Shown here piece after piece: positions 1 through 8,634 of a DNA stretch of 64,000 bases (its first letter is position 1; every line of letters begins with the position of its first letter). The notes under the pieces were generated by a model, which did not search any database, had not been told where the DNA came from, and saw only the letters and a program-made list of their open reading frames with translations. A program made the position numbers and the translations under genes. Origin of the DNA: UKL13-2 sp038321965 (GTDB taxonomy: Bacteria > Pseudomonadota > Gammaproteobacteria > Burkholderiales > Usitatibacteraceae); contig JBBQFL010000003.1 in the NCBI GenBank assembly GCA_038321965.1, forward strand, positions 62,001-126,000, in the 5' to 3' direction.

Positions 1-1362
1 TTCAGCTTCCAGATAAACCCGAATCTCGTACTCTCCTCGCGTGTAGCGGAAATCAGTCTGCTTATCGATGCGACGCAAAAACTGAAGACGGCAATCAGCG
101 CCTTTGCAGCCTATGTCCCGCGTGAGCTGGTTAGCGATCTGATCAGGACGGGTACGCCACTTGCACCAGGCGGACAAAGCCGTTACCTGACGATGTTTTT
201 CACCGATCTCAAGGGTTTCTCCAGTCTGGCCGAAGTGACGCCGACGAGAGAATTGCTCGAGACCGTGTCCGCCTATCTGGAACTGGTGACGATGGCCGTC
301 AAGGAAGAACAGGGCACGATAGACAAGTTCATTGGTGATGCGGTCATGGCCTTCTGGGGTGCGCCTGTCATGATCTCAGACCACTCTTATCGCGCGTGTG
401 TGGCGGCAGTCAGATCCCAGCGCAGGATGGCAAAACTCAATGCGCTTCTTGGCGAAACCGGCAAAGGACCGTTAACAGTGCGCATTGGTATCCACTCCGA
501 TCAGGTGCTGGTCGGCAATATCGGTTCTTTGGAGCGTCTTAGCTACACGGTGATGGGTGACGGCGTAAACATCGCTTCTCGCCTCGAGGGTATCAACAAG
601 GATTTCGGCACCAGCATTTGTGTCAGCAACGCGGTGTTCAAGGAGTCCGGCGAACGGTTGTGGTTACGTCCGATCGATATGGTGGCTGTCAAAGGGCGCA
701 AGGGCGAATTCCTGATTTACGAACTGCTTGGTATCCGCGACGGAGATGAAGAAGTTGCGGCAACGCCGAAGGAAAAGGCTCTTTGCGCCGCTACCGAAAA
801 GGCATACGCCCTGTATTCGAACGGCCAATGGGAGCAGGCGGAAGCCGCCTACCAGGAGATCGTGAAGGAATACGACGACGCACTTGCGCGTGTCATGGTT
901 GGACGTTGTGGCGTCCATGCGGTTGGTCGCGCGGCACTGTTTGACGGCCTCGACGAGAATGAACTTGAGTATCTCTACACCATCCTCACTCGCGAGGATT
1001 TGGTGCGTGGCAGCCTGATATTCAGCGAAGGCGATCCGGGCGACAGGCTATTCGTTATTGTCAAGGGTGAGGTCAGCATCAAGCTCAAGATTCCAGGCAC
1101 CCAGCGTGCACGGCGCCTGGCAACGCTTGGGCCTGGAATGGCATTTGGCGAAATGGCGCTCGTGGAGAGCAAGCCGCGGTCCGCAGACGCGTATGCAAAA
1201 CGCGATGTAGCACTTTATTCCATGAGCCCGGAGCAACTCGGCGACCTGCAGAAACAACAGCCGGCGATCGCGCTGAAAATCATGTCCAATATTACGAGGC
1301 AGCTTGCAGCCCGTCTGCGAATTACCGGCGCTGAGGGCATGCGCAAACACGATGCCGACTAA
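1..1362 (+). CDS. Adenylate cyclase (class III) with C-terminal cyclic-nucleotide-binding domain, 5' truncated
   Basis: The frame is open from base 1, so the start lies outside the window. The first codons encode a YVPRELV segment, the usual lead-in to a class III cyclase domain. The catalytic core shows the metal Asp in FFTDLKGFS, the second Asp and adenine-selecting Lys in DKFIGDAVMAFW, and the transition-state Asn/Arg in GDGVNIASRLEG. This pattern predicts ATP rather than GTP as substrate. A short TPR-like stretch follows (near base 800), then a Crp-type cNMP-binding domain with the phosphate cassette FGEMALVESKPRSA (about 1150-1190). The enzyme may therefore sense its own product. Cyclases of this build often carry an N-terminal CHASE2 sensor, but that part is not visible here. 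It is convergent with the formate dehydrogenase genes. Confidence 0.9.
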   Translation, partial: FSFQINPNLVLSSRVAEISLLIDATQKLKTAISAFAAYVPRELVSDLIRTGTPLAPGGQSRYLTMFFTDLKGFSSLAEVTPTRELLETVSAYLELVTMAVKEEQGTIDKFIGDAVMAFWGAPVMISDHSYRACVAAVRSQRRMAKLNALLGETGKGPLTVRIGIHSDQVLVGNIGSLERLSYTVMGDGVNIASRLEGINKDFGTSICVSNAVFKESGERLWLRPIDMVAVKGRKGEFLIYELLGIRDGDEEVAATPKEKALCAATEKAYALYSNGQWEQAEAAYQEIVKEYDDALARVMVGRCGVHAVGRAALFDGLDENELEYLYTILTREDLVRGSLIFSEGDPGDRLFVIVKGEVSIKLKIPGTQRARRLATLGPGMAFGEMALVESKPRSADAYAKRDVALYSMSPEQLGDLQKQQPAIALKIMSNITRQLAARLRITGAEGMRKHDAD

Positions 1363-1408
1363 GGGCCGCCTCGCGCACACCGCGGCCATGAACTGAGTCA
1401 AAGATCAG

Positions 1409-1456
1409 CATTGGCGCGGGTTCCCAGCCAAAAAAACTCTGAGACGCGCGCCAATG
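1409..1456. repeat. Long-loop inverted repeat between convergent genes
   Basis: A perfect 10-bp inverted repeat (CATTGGCGCG at 1409-1418, CGCGCCAATG at 1447-1456) encloses a 28-base loop containing a run of seven A residues. It lies between the stop codons of the cyclase and fdsA. It could act as a weak bidirectional transcription end, but no T-run follows either arm. Confidence 0.4.
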
Positions 1457-1487
1457 TTGGTGATGCATAGTGACGCGGGCGGGAGTC

Positions 1488-4343
1488 TTATTCCGCCGCA
1501 GTTGCCGTCGTCACTGGGGTTTCCGCTGTCGCGTTGTCAAACGACTGTCCACCGCCATAACTTGATAGCACAGTCAACTGCCCACCCCGGCTCAACTTCA
1601 CCGCGCAATACTTGACCTCAGCAATTTTCCCCACCGGGTCCAGCGCGGGGTTGGTCAACAGATTCGCTGCCGCTTCGTAAAACGCAAATGGAATGAATAC
1701 CGAACCGGTCGGCGTGCCTTCGTCGGCACGTGACTTGAGTGAGATCGCACCGCGCCGCGATTGCACCGTGACCACATCGCCCGCCAATGCGCCGATCTGT
1801 GCAAGGTCGAGCGGATGCAACGATGCCACTGCCTCCGGCTCGATTGCGTCCAGCACCGATGCGCGGCGCGTCATGGAACCGGTATGCCAGTGTTCGAGCT
1901 GGCGGCCGGTAATGAGCACGAACGGGTACTCGGCATCCGGCCGCTCGTTCGCCGGGATGATGTCGGCCGGTACGAATTTGGCGCGACCGGTCGGTGTCGG
2001 AAATTCGGTCGTGAACACAACCGGTTGTCCAGGGTCGTCGTCGCCATCGCACGGATAAGTGACTGCCGATTCGCGCTCCAGCCGCTCCCACGAAATGCCG
2101 GCCATCGAATTCATCGCCGTGCGCATTTCGTTGTAAACCGACTCGACACCGCTCTCGGCACCCGAGTAATTCCAGTCAACACCGAGTCGCTTGGCCAGTT
2201 GCTGGATGATCCACAAATCCTGCATTGCGTCACCGGGCAAATCCAGCGCGCGGCGACCGAGCTGGACCATGCGGTCGGTGTTGGTCACCGTACCCATTTT
2301 TTCCGGCCATGCCGATGCGGGTAGTACGACATCGGCGAGATACGCAGTCTCCGTGAGGAAAATATCCTGCACCACCAGCATTTCCAGTTTCGCCAGTCCG
2401 CCGCGTGCGTGATTGGCGTCGGGGTCCGACATGGCCGGATTTTCACCCATCACGTACATGCCTTTGATCTTGCCATCGTAGGCCGCATCCATGATTTCAA
2501 CGACGGTCAGGCCGGGCTTGGGGTCCAATTTCGTGTTCCAGAGTGCTTCGAAGCGCGCAAATGCTTCAGGATTGTCAACGCGCTTGTAATCGGGAAACAT
2601 CATCGGGATCAAGCCGGCATCCGACGCGCCCTGCACATTGTTCTGGCCACGCAGCGGGTGCAGACCGGTACCGGGCCTGCCAATCTGCCCGGTCATCAAT
2701 GTCAGCGCAATCAGGCAGCGTGCATTGTCGGTGCCGTGGACGTGCTGCGAAATTCCCATGCCCCAGAGAATCATCGAGCCTTTTGATGTCGCAAAGGCGC
2801 GCGCGACCTCCCGCAGCGTTTCTGCCGGAATACCACACAGCGGCGCCATTTTTTCCGGGCTATAGTTTTTCGCGTTTTCTTTCAGCGCTTCAAAGTTGGC
2901 GGTGCGGTCGCGGATGAAGTCTTCGTTAACGAGACCTTCGTCGATGATGGTGTGGATCATCGCGTTTAGCATCGCCACATCGGTATCGGCCTTGAATTGC
3001 AATTGTCGCCAGGCATGGCGGCCAAGTTCGGTGCCGCGCGGATCGGCGATGATCAACTTGGCGCCATTCTTGACGGCGTTCTTTATCCAGGTCGCCGCGA
3101 CCGGATGATTCGAGGTTGGGTTAGCACCGATGAGAAATATTACTTCTGCCTTCGCCACGTCCGACACCTGGTTCGATACCGCACCTGAACCCACGCCTTC
3201 AAGCAGCGCCGCGACCGACGACGCATGGCACAAGCGCGTGCAATGATCGACGTTGTTGGTGCCGAAGCCAGTACGGACCAGCTTCTGGAACAGATAGGCC
3301 TCTTCGTTGCTACCTTTGGCGCTACCGAATCCGGCGAGTGCATTCTTGCCGTGCGTATCGCGAATCTGCGCCAGCGTATTGCCTGCCAGATCGAGCGCTT
3401 CTTCCCATGTCGCTTCGCGGAATACCTCGCGCCAGTTTTCAGGATCAAGTTTGAAGTCGGCCGTCTTGGCCACGCCCGCTTTACGGATCAGCGGCGTGGT
3501 CAGGCGCTGCTGATGGTGGGCATAGTCGAAACCATAGCGGCCCTTGACGCAGAGACGATTGTGATTCGACGGGCCGTCACGTCCGTCGACGCGGATGATG
3601 GTGTTGTCCTTGACGTGATAGGTAAGCTGGCAGCCCACACCGCAATAGGGACAGACGCTATCGACTGTTTTGTCCGCGACCACTTTGTAGGCTTCCTTGG
3701 CAGGCGCCAGTGCACCAGTCGGGCAGGCTTGTACGCATTCGCCGCAGGCCACGCAGGTGGAAGCCCCCATGGGATCGTCGAAATCGAACACGATCTTTGA
3801 CTGCGCACCTCGGAAGGCGTAGCCGATCACATCGTTCACCTGTTCTTCACGGCAGGCGCGTACGCAGCGCGTGCACTGGATGCAGGCATCGAGATTGACG
3901 GTCATCGCGGGGTGCGAGAAATCCGCATTTGGTTGCAGGCGAGGCTTGAAGCGGGAAGTGGTGACGCCCAACTTTTCGGCCCATTGCGTCAACTCGTTGG
4001 CACCCGGCTTGTAGTCTGTTGGTGGCGCGTCGGCGGTGAGCAATTCCAGCACCATTTTTTGCGACGCGACCGCGCGTGGCGAGGCGGTGGTGACCTCCAT
4101 GCCGTTGGCGGGATGCCGGCAACACGACGGCGCCAATACCCTTTCACCCTTGATTTCAACCACGCATGCGCGGCAGTTGCCATCCGCACGGTAACCCGGT
4201 TTGTAGCAGAGATGCGGGATATCGATGCCGTGCTGCTTGGCGATCTCGATCAGCGTCTGATCGGCTAGCGCGGTGATCTTTTTGCCATCGAGCGTGAATT
4301 CTATTTCTTCAGCGCGGATGATCGGTTCATTCATTGCATTCAT
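1488..4343 (-). CDS. fdsA: NAD-dependent formate dehydrogenase, alpha (molybdopterin) subunit
   Basis: This 951-residue subunit oxidises formate to CO2 at a Mo/W bis-MGD centre and passes electrons along Fe-S clusters to the flavin subunit. An N-terminal [2Fe-2S] domain has Cys46, 57, 60 and 74/75. Two ferredoxin-type 4Fe-4S motifs follow (CIQCTRCVRAC and CVACGECVQAC, about residues 150-215). The molybdopterin domain starts with CPYCGVGC. The metal ligand is the second Cys of DHCTRLCHASS (near residue 375), so this is a Cys and not a selenocysteine enzyme, with the catalytic His next to it. Its ATG overlaps the stop of the upstream beta gene by one base (TGATG), implying coupled translation. 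No fdsC or fdsD gene follows. Length and fused partner resemble the two-subunit FDH1 type of methylotrophs. Confidence 0.93.
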   Translation of the reverse strand: MNAMNEPIIRAEEIEFTLDGKKITALADQTLIEIAKQHGIDIPHLCYKPGYRADGNCRACVVEIKGERVLAPSCCRHPANGMEVTTASPRAVASQKMVLELLTADAPPTDYKPGANELTQWAEKLGVTTSRFKPRLQPNADFSHPAMTVNLDACIQCTRCVRACREEQVNDVIGYAFRGAQSKIVFDFDDPMGASTCVACGECVQACPTGALAPAKEAYKVVADKTVDSVCPYCGVGCQLTYHVKDNTIIRVDGRDGPSNHNRLCVKGRYGFDYAHHQQRLTTPLIRKAGVAKTADFKLDPENWREVFREATWEEALDLAGNTLAQIRDTHGKNALAGFGSAKGSNEEAYLFQKLVRTGFGTNNVDHCTRLCHASSVAALLEGVGSGAVSNQVSDVAKAEVIFLIGANPTSNHPVAATWIKNAVKNGAKLIIADPRGTELGRHAWRQLQFKADTDVAMLNAMIHTIIDEGLVNEDFIRDRTANFEALKENAKNYSPEKMAPLCGIPAETLREVARAFATSKGSMILWGMGISQHVHGTDNARCLIALTLMTGQIGRPGTGLHPLRGQNNVQGASDAGLIPMMFPDYKRVDNPEAFARFEALWNTKLDPKPGLTVVEIMDAAYDGKIKGMYVMGENPAMSDPDANHARGGLAKLEMLVVQDIFLTETAYLADVVLPASAWPEKMGTVTNTDRMVQLGRRALDLPGDAMQDLWIIQQLAKRLGVDWNYSGAESGVESVYNEMRTAMNSMAGISWERLERESAVTYPCDGDDDPGQPVVFTTEFPTPTGRAKFVPADIIPANERPDAEYPFVLITGRQLEHWHTGSMTRRASVLDAIEPEAVASLHPLDLAQIGALAGDVVTVQSRRGAISLKSRADEGTPTGSVFIPFAFYEAAANLLTNPALDPVGKIAEVKYCAVKLSRGGQLTVLSSYGGGQSFDNATAETPVTTATAAE

Positions 4344-6193
4344 CAGGAAATCTCGTGCGAAAAATGTTTGATCACACAGCGGATCGGATTCGGTGCCGCC
4401 TGCCCCAGACCGCAGATGGATGCATCTACCATCACCTGAGACAGTTCTTCAAGCAGTCCGGTTCGCCATTTGGATTCCTCAAGAAGCTGGACCGCCTTTT
4501 CCGTGCCTACGCGGCAGGGCGTGCACTGGCCACAACTTTCGTGTTCGAAGAATTGCATCAAATTAAGCGCAGCGTCACGCGCTTTGTCATGGTTAGAAAG
4601 GATCACCACTGCGGCGGAGCCGATGAAGCAGCCGTGCGGCTGCAGGGTATCGAAATCGAGCGGGATATCGCCCTTGCTGGCGGGCAAAATACCGCCCGAT
4701 GCGCCTCCGGGTAAATAAGCATAAAACTCGTGACCGTCGGGCATACCGCCACAGAATTCCTCGATCAACTCCTTTACCGTGATGCCGGCGGGTGCGAGTT
4801 TCACCCCCGGATTCTTCACGCGACCCGAAACTGAAAACGAACGCAGCCCCTTGCGGCCGTTGCGGCCCTGATCGGCAAACCAGGCCGCGCCTTTTTCGAC
4901 AATATCGCGCACCCAATATAGCGTTTCGAAGTTGTGCTCCAGCGTCGGGCGGTTGAACAAACCGACTTGCGCGACGTAAGGCGGACGCAGACGCGGCATA
5001 CCGCGCTTGCCTTCGATCGATTCGATCATCGCCGACTCTTCGCCGCAAATATAAGCACCTGCCCCGCGGCGCAATTCGATCAGCGGTAATTTCACGCCAC
5101 CGGGTGGGTTGGCCTGCAATTTGACGAGTTCGGCTTGCAGCAGATTGCGGCAGGCGTGGTATTCATCGCGCAGGTAAACGTAGATGGCGTCGATGCCGAC
5201 GATCTTGGCGGCGATCAGCATGCCTTCGAGAAAGCGATGCGGATCGCGCTCAAGGTAGTAACGATCCTTGAACGTGCCCGGCTCGCCTTCATCGATATTC
5301 ACCGCCATCAGGCGTGGGCCAGCTTCGCCTTTGACGATGCGCCATTTGCGACCGGTCGGGAAGCCCGCGCCGCCGAGACCGCGCAGGCCGGAGTGTTCCA
5401 TTTCGACAATGACGCTCTCAGCGTCGCGTTTGCCGTTGAGGCAGGCGAGGTAGGTTTGATAGCCGCCGGTGGCTTGATACTTGGCGTAGTCGACAAACCC
5501 CACCCCGGGACCCTCGCGTCGCTCTCCCTCGGTCCCTCCCCAACGAGGGGGGAGGGAGGCCACTTGCGCAACAGTCTGAGCTTGCGACGAATAAGCCTCT
5601 CTCCCCTCGTGGGAGAGAGGTGGGAGAGAGGGGGGGGCAGTAATCGCACCACTACGCACAGCCTCGGTGACGTTCTCCACCGTTGCATGCCCAAACGCAT
5701 TTTGTCCCACACACACTGCAGGCGCCTCCGAACATCGTCCGATGCACGGCACCGCCAGCACGCGCACATCCTTGCCCAACATGCCGGGGAGCTTTTTCAG
5801 TAGCGCATCGGCACCCGCCATGGCGCACGAAAGCGTTTCGCAGACGCGTACCGTCAACGCCGCAGGGGAAGGCTCACCTTCTTTCACCACATCGAAATGG
5901 TGATAAAAGGTCGCGACTTCGTACACCTCGGCCTGCGCGATCTTCATCGCTTCCGCCAATGCCGTCATGTGCGCAGCGGAAAGCTGGCCGAACTTGTCCT
6001 GAATCAGATGCAGATATTCAATGAGCAGGTCTCGCCGAAGCGGCGTGGTGCCTGAATCGGAAAGATGCGCCAGCAGGGCGGCAACTTCAGCTCTTGCAGC
6101 CGGGTCGGCTTGGCGCCCTTTGAGCGTGGCGCGCCCTTTTCTGCGGCCACGGATTTCGGCAACGGGGACGGCAATCGTAACGCGGTCATTCAT
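4343..6193 (-). CDS. fdsB: NAD-dependent formate dehydrogenase, fused beta/gamma (NuoE-NuoF-like) subunit
   Basis: This 616-residue diaphorase subunit takes electrons from the alpha subunit and reduces NAD+. Residues 30-182 are NuoE-like, with [2Fe-2S] ligands Cys118, 123, 150 and 154. Residues 230-616 are NuoF-like, with the FMN/NADH glycine-rich motif GLRGLGGAGFPTG (270-282) and 4Fe-4S ligands Cys554, 557, 560 and 594. Residues about 187-229 are a Pro/Gly/Glu-rich linker encoded by a palindromic repeat (see the repeat entry), making the protein roughly 45 residues longer than the FDH1 beta subunit as I recall it (about 570). The ATG at 6193 is chosen over an upstream TTG because TTGGAG lies 9 bases before it. 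The next gene downstream is fdsA. Confidence 0.9.
   Translation of the reverse strand: MNDRVTIAVPVAEIRGRRKGRATLKGRQADPAARAEVAALLAHLSDSGTTPLRRDLLIEYLHLIQDKFGQLSAAHMTALAEAMKIAQAEVYEVATFYHHFDVVKEGEPSPAALTVRVCETLSCAMAGADALLKKLPGMLGKDVRVLAVPCIGRCSEAPAVCVGQNAFGHATVENVTEAVRSGAITAPPSLPPLSHEGREAYSSQAQTVAQVASLPPRWGGTEGERREGPGVGFVDYAKYQATGGYQTYLACLNGKRDAESVIVEMEHSGLRGLGGAGFPTGRKWRIVKGEAGPRLMAVNIDEGEPGTFKDRYYLERDPHRFLEGMLIAAKIVGIDAIYVYLRDEYHACRNLLQAELVKLQANPPGGVKLPLIELRRGAGAYICGEESAMIESIEGKRGMPRLRPPYVAQVGLFNRPTLEHNFETLYWVRDIVEKGAAWFADQGRNGRKGLRSFSVSGRVKNPGVKLAPAGITVKELIEEFCGGMPDGHEFYAYLPGGASGGILPASKGDIPLDFDTLQPHGCFIGSAAVVILSNHDKARDAALNLMQFFEHESCGQCTPCRVGTEKAVQLLEESKWRTGLLEELSQVMVDASICGLGQAAPNPIRCVIKHFSHEIS
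5507..5640. repeat. REP-pair-like palindromic element inserted in frame in fdsB
   Basis: Two GC-rich hairpins lie in opposite orientation around a spacer of about 40 bases. The left one pairs CCCTCCCC with GGGGAGGG (about 5533-5555). The right one pairs CCTCTCTCCC with GGGAGAGAGG around CTCGT (5595-5620). The left hairpin read on the minus strand aligns with the right hairpin read on the plus strand, both being C-rich arm, CTCG, G-rich arm, then GGGAGAG. This is the layout of a paired REP (BIME-like) unit. It falls exactly between the NuoE and NuoF domains and leaves the frame open. Confidence 0.75.
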
Positions 6194-6489
6194 CGGTTGA
6201 ATCTCCAAAAGCGCAGAAACATCATAGGCTCCTGCCGATTTCCGCGCGATGTCGTTTAGCTACGCCTTCGTCGCATCTTTCGCCGCGCGGTCACACACCC
6301 GGCGAGAGTCGAAATTATTCGGTGCTTGGAGAATAGCGCTGCACCGGTTGCGACCATATGACGGCAATCAAGAAGGCCGGGGCGTGCGCAAGTCGAAATA
6401 TAGAAACACGAGCACTGGAGCGGCTTGCAGACACAAAATGGCTGTAAAGCCGCGTGGGCGCTGGATTTTGTTTCGGAAATTGCAGATTC

Positions 6490-8523
6490 TCAGATGGTGG
6501 CCGCCAACCTGCTCGCCTGATCGATCGCACGTTTGGCATCGAGTTCGCCGGCCTCGAACGCGCCGCCCACCAGATGCACCTTCACTCCTGCAGCTTCCAG
6601 CGGTGCCTGCAGCGCACGCAAGGATTCCTGCCCCGTACAAAGCACGATGGTATCGGCCTCGATCAAGGTCGGGTTCTCGTGCTTTTCGCCGTAGGTGATG
6701 TGCAGGCCGCGCGCATCGATGCCGATGTAATTGGCACCGCTGATCATCTCTACGCGCTTCTTCTTGAGTGCGGCGCGGTGAATCCAGCCGGTGGTCTTTC
6801 CAAGTCCTTTGCCGACTGTGGTCGGTTTGCGTTGCAGCAGCGTGACCGACCGCGCAGGAGCGCTCACTTCGGGTTTTGAGACACCGCCACGCGCGGTCGA
6901 AGGATCGACCACGCCCCACTCTCTCATCCATAGGGCATTGTCCAACGCCGGCGAATGGCCCTCATCGACCAGATATTCAGCGACGTCGAAACCGATACCG
7001 CCTGCGCCGACGACGGCGACGCGCTTGCCAACCGGCTTCTTGTCGCGTAGCACGTCAATGTAGGAGAGCACGTGCGGCATGTCCTGCCCGGGAATTTTCG
7101 GATCGCGCGGCATAACGCCGGTGGCGAGAATTACATCGTCATACTTACCAGCGCTTAGCGTGTCAGGGCTGACACGTTGGTTCAGGTGCAGGCAAACACC
7201 GGTTACCTCAATGCGGCGATTGAAGTAGCGCAGCGTTTCAAAAAACTCCTCTTTGCCGGGAATCTGTTTGGCCATGTTGAACTGCCCGCCGATTTCGCTG
7301 GCGGCATCAAACAAGTCTACGCTGTGTCCGCGTTCGGCTAGCACCGTTGCACAGGCGAGACCCGCCGGACCGGCACCGACCACTGCGATGCGTTTTTTTG
7401 CAGACGTTGGGCGATAGACCAATTCAGTTTCATGACAAGCGCGCGGATTGACCAGGCACGATGCGCGCTTTTGCTGGAATACGTGATCGAGACAGGCCTG
7501 ATTACAGCCGATGCAGGTGTTGATTTCGTCGGCCCGATTGGCCGCAGCCTTGATGACGAATTCCGCATCTGCCAACAGGGGGCGCGCCATCGACACCATA
7601 TCGGCGCAGCCGTCGGCGATGATTTTTTCCGCGACATCGGGCGCGTTGATGCGGTTGGTGGTGACCAGCGGAATACCGACTTCGCCCCTGAGTTTTTTGG
7701 TTACCCACGCGAACGCGCCGCGCGGCACCGAGGTAGCGATGGTCGGCACGCGTGCTTCGTGCCAACCGATACCCGTGTTGATGATGGTGGCGCCCGCTTT
7801 CTCGATTGCTTTGGCAAGCATCACAACCTCGTCCCAGGACTGTCCATCGGGAATGAGGTCCAGCATCGACAGCCGGTAAATGATGATGAAATCCTTGCCG
7901 ACGGCCTCGCGCATGCGCGTGACAATTTCCACCGGCAGCCGCATGCGATTCTCAAAGCTGCCGCCCCAGGCATCAGTACGTTGGTTGGTGTGCGAGACGA
8001 GAAACTCGTTGATGAAGTAGCCCTCGGAACCCATGACCTCAACGCCGTCGTAACCGCCTTCGCGGGCTAGCTTGCCCGCGCGTACGAAGCACTTAATCTG
8101 GCGCTCGATGCCGCTTACCGAAAGTGCCCGCGGCGTAAATGGCGTAATGGGCGATTTGATTCGCGACGGTGCGACAGAAAATGGGCTGTAGCCGTAGCGG
8201 CCCGCGTGCAGAATCTGCAGCGCGATCTTGCCGCCATCGGCGTGCACCGCGTCGGTAATGACTTTGTGGCTGCGCGCCGCGCCAGAAGACGCCAGCCGCG
8301 AGCCAAACGGCGACAGCCAGCCTTCGACATTGGGTGCGAAGCCGCCCGTCACGATCAGCCCCACGCCGCCACGAGCACGCTCAGCGAAATACGCTGCTAG
8401 TTTAGGGAAATCCTTTGCCTTGTCCTCCAGCCCAGTATGCATGGAGCCCATCAGGACGCGATTCTTCAGCGTGGTGAAGCCTAGATCTAGAGGAGCGAGG
8501 AGATGTGGGTAGGGAGATGTCAA
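6490..8523 (-). CDS. fadH: NADPH-dependent 2,4-dienoyl-CoA reductase
   Basis: This enzyme reduces 2,4-dienoyl-CoA in the beta-oxidation of unsaturated fatty acids, using FMN, a 4Fe-4S cluster and FAD. The N-terminal half is an Old Yellow Enzyme barrel beginning PHLLAPLDLGFTTLKNRVLM, very close to the known N-terminus. The cluster Cys residues are in CIGCNQACLDHVF plus a Cys about 11 residues later. Two Rossmann motifs follow: VVGAGPAGLA for FAD and VVGAGGIGFD for NADPH. No ATG fits. I chose TTG at 8523 because GGAG lies six bases upstream and the length (677 residues) matches the E. coli protein. A further TTG at 8553 is possible. It is not obviously part of the formate or oxalate pathway. 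Confidence 0.9.
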   Translation of the reverse strand: MTSPYPHLLAPLDLGFTTLKNRVLMGSMHTGLEDKAKDFPKLAAYFAERARGGVGLIVTGGFAPNVEGWLSPFGSRLASSGAARSHKVITDAVHADGGKIALQILHAGRYGYSPFSVAPSRIKSPITPFTPRALSVSGIERQIKCFVRAGKLAREGGYDGVEVMGSEGYFINEFLVSHTNQRTDAWGGSFENRMRLPVEIVTRMREAVGKDFIIIYRLSMLDLIPDGQSWDEVVMLAKAIEKAGATIINTGIGWHEARVPTIATSVPRGAFAWVTKKLRGEVGIPLVTTNRINAPDVAEKIIADGCADMVSMARPLLADAEFVIKAAANRADEINTCIGCNQACLDHVFQQKRASCLVNPRACHETELVYRPTSAKKRIAVVGAGPAGLACATVLAERGHSVDLFDAASEIGGQFNMAKQIPGKEEFFETLRYFNRRIEVTGVCLHLNQRVSPDTLSAGKYDDVILATGVMPRDPKIPGQDMPHVLSYIDVLRDKKPVGKRVAVVGAGGIGFDVAEYLVDEGHSPALDNALWMREWGVVDPSTARGGVSKPEVSAPARSVTLLQRKPTTVGKGLGKTTGWIHRAALKKKRVEMISGANYIGIDARGLHITYGEKHENPTLIEADTIVLCTGQESLRALQAPLEAAGVKVHLVGGAFEAGELDAKRAIDQASRLAATI

Positions 8524-8580
8524 GGTCGGCTCCGGATGTAGGGTAGAAGGCAATATGCCACAGGTTCTGCCAGAAAACTC

Positions 8581-8607
8581 AAATGAAAACGGCTGCCGTA
8601 GCAGCCG
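8581..8607 (-). terminator. Intrinsic terminator of sucCD
   Basis: A perfect 7-bp stem (CGGCTGC/GCAGCCG, four-base loop) at 8590-8607 is followed on the minus strand by TTTTCATTT. It lies 28 bases past the sucD stop codon. Confidence 0.75.
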
Positions 8608-8634
8608 CTTTCACTGGGGCTTTTTTGAAAGTTG

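Noticed and set aside
5507..5640. Frameshift or assembly error in fdsB
   Set aside because: The frame stays open through the repeat and both flanking domains are complete in one frame, so an in-frame insertion explains it better. Read-level checks would still be useful.
5500..5660. CRISPR-like repeat
   Set aside because: Only two inverted hairpin units, no regularly spaced direct repeats and no cas genes in the window.
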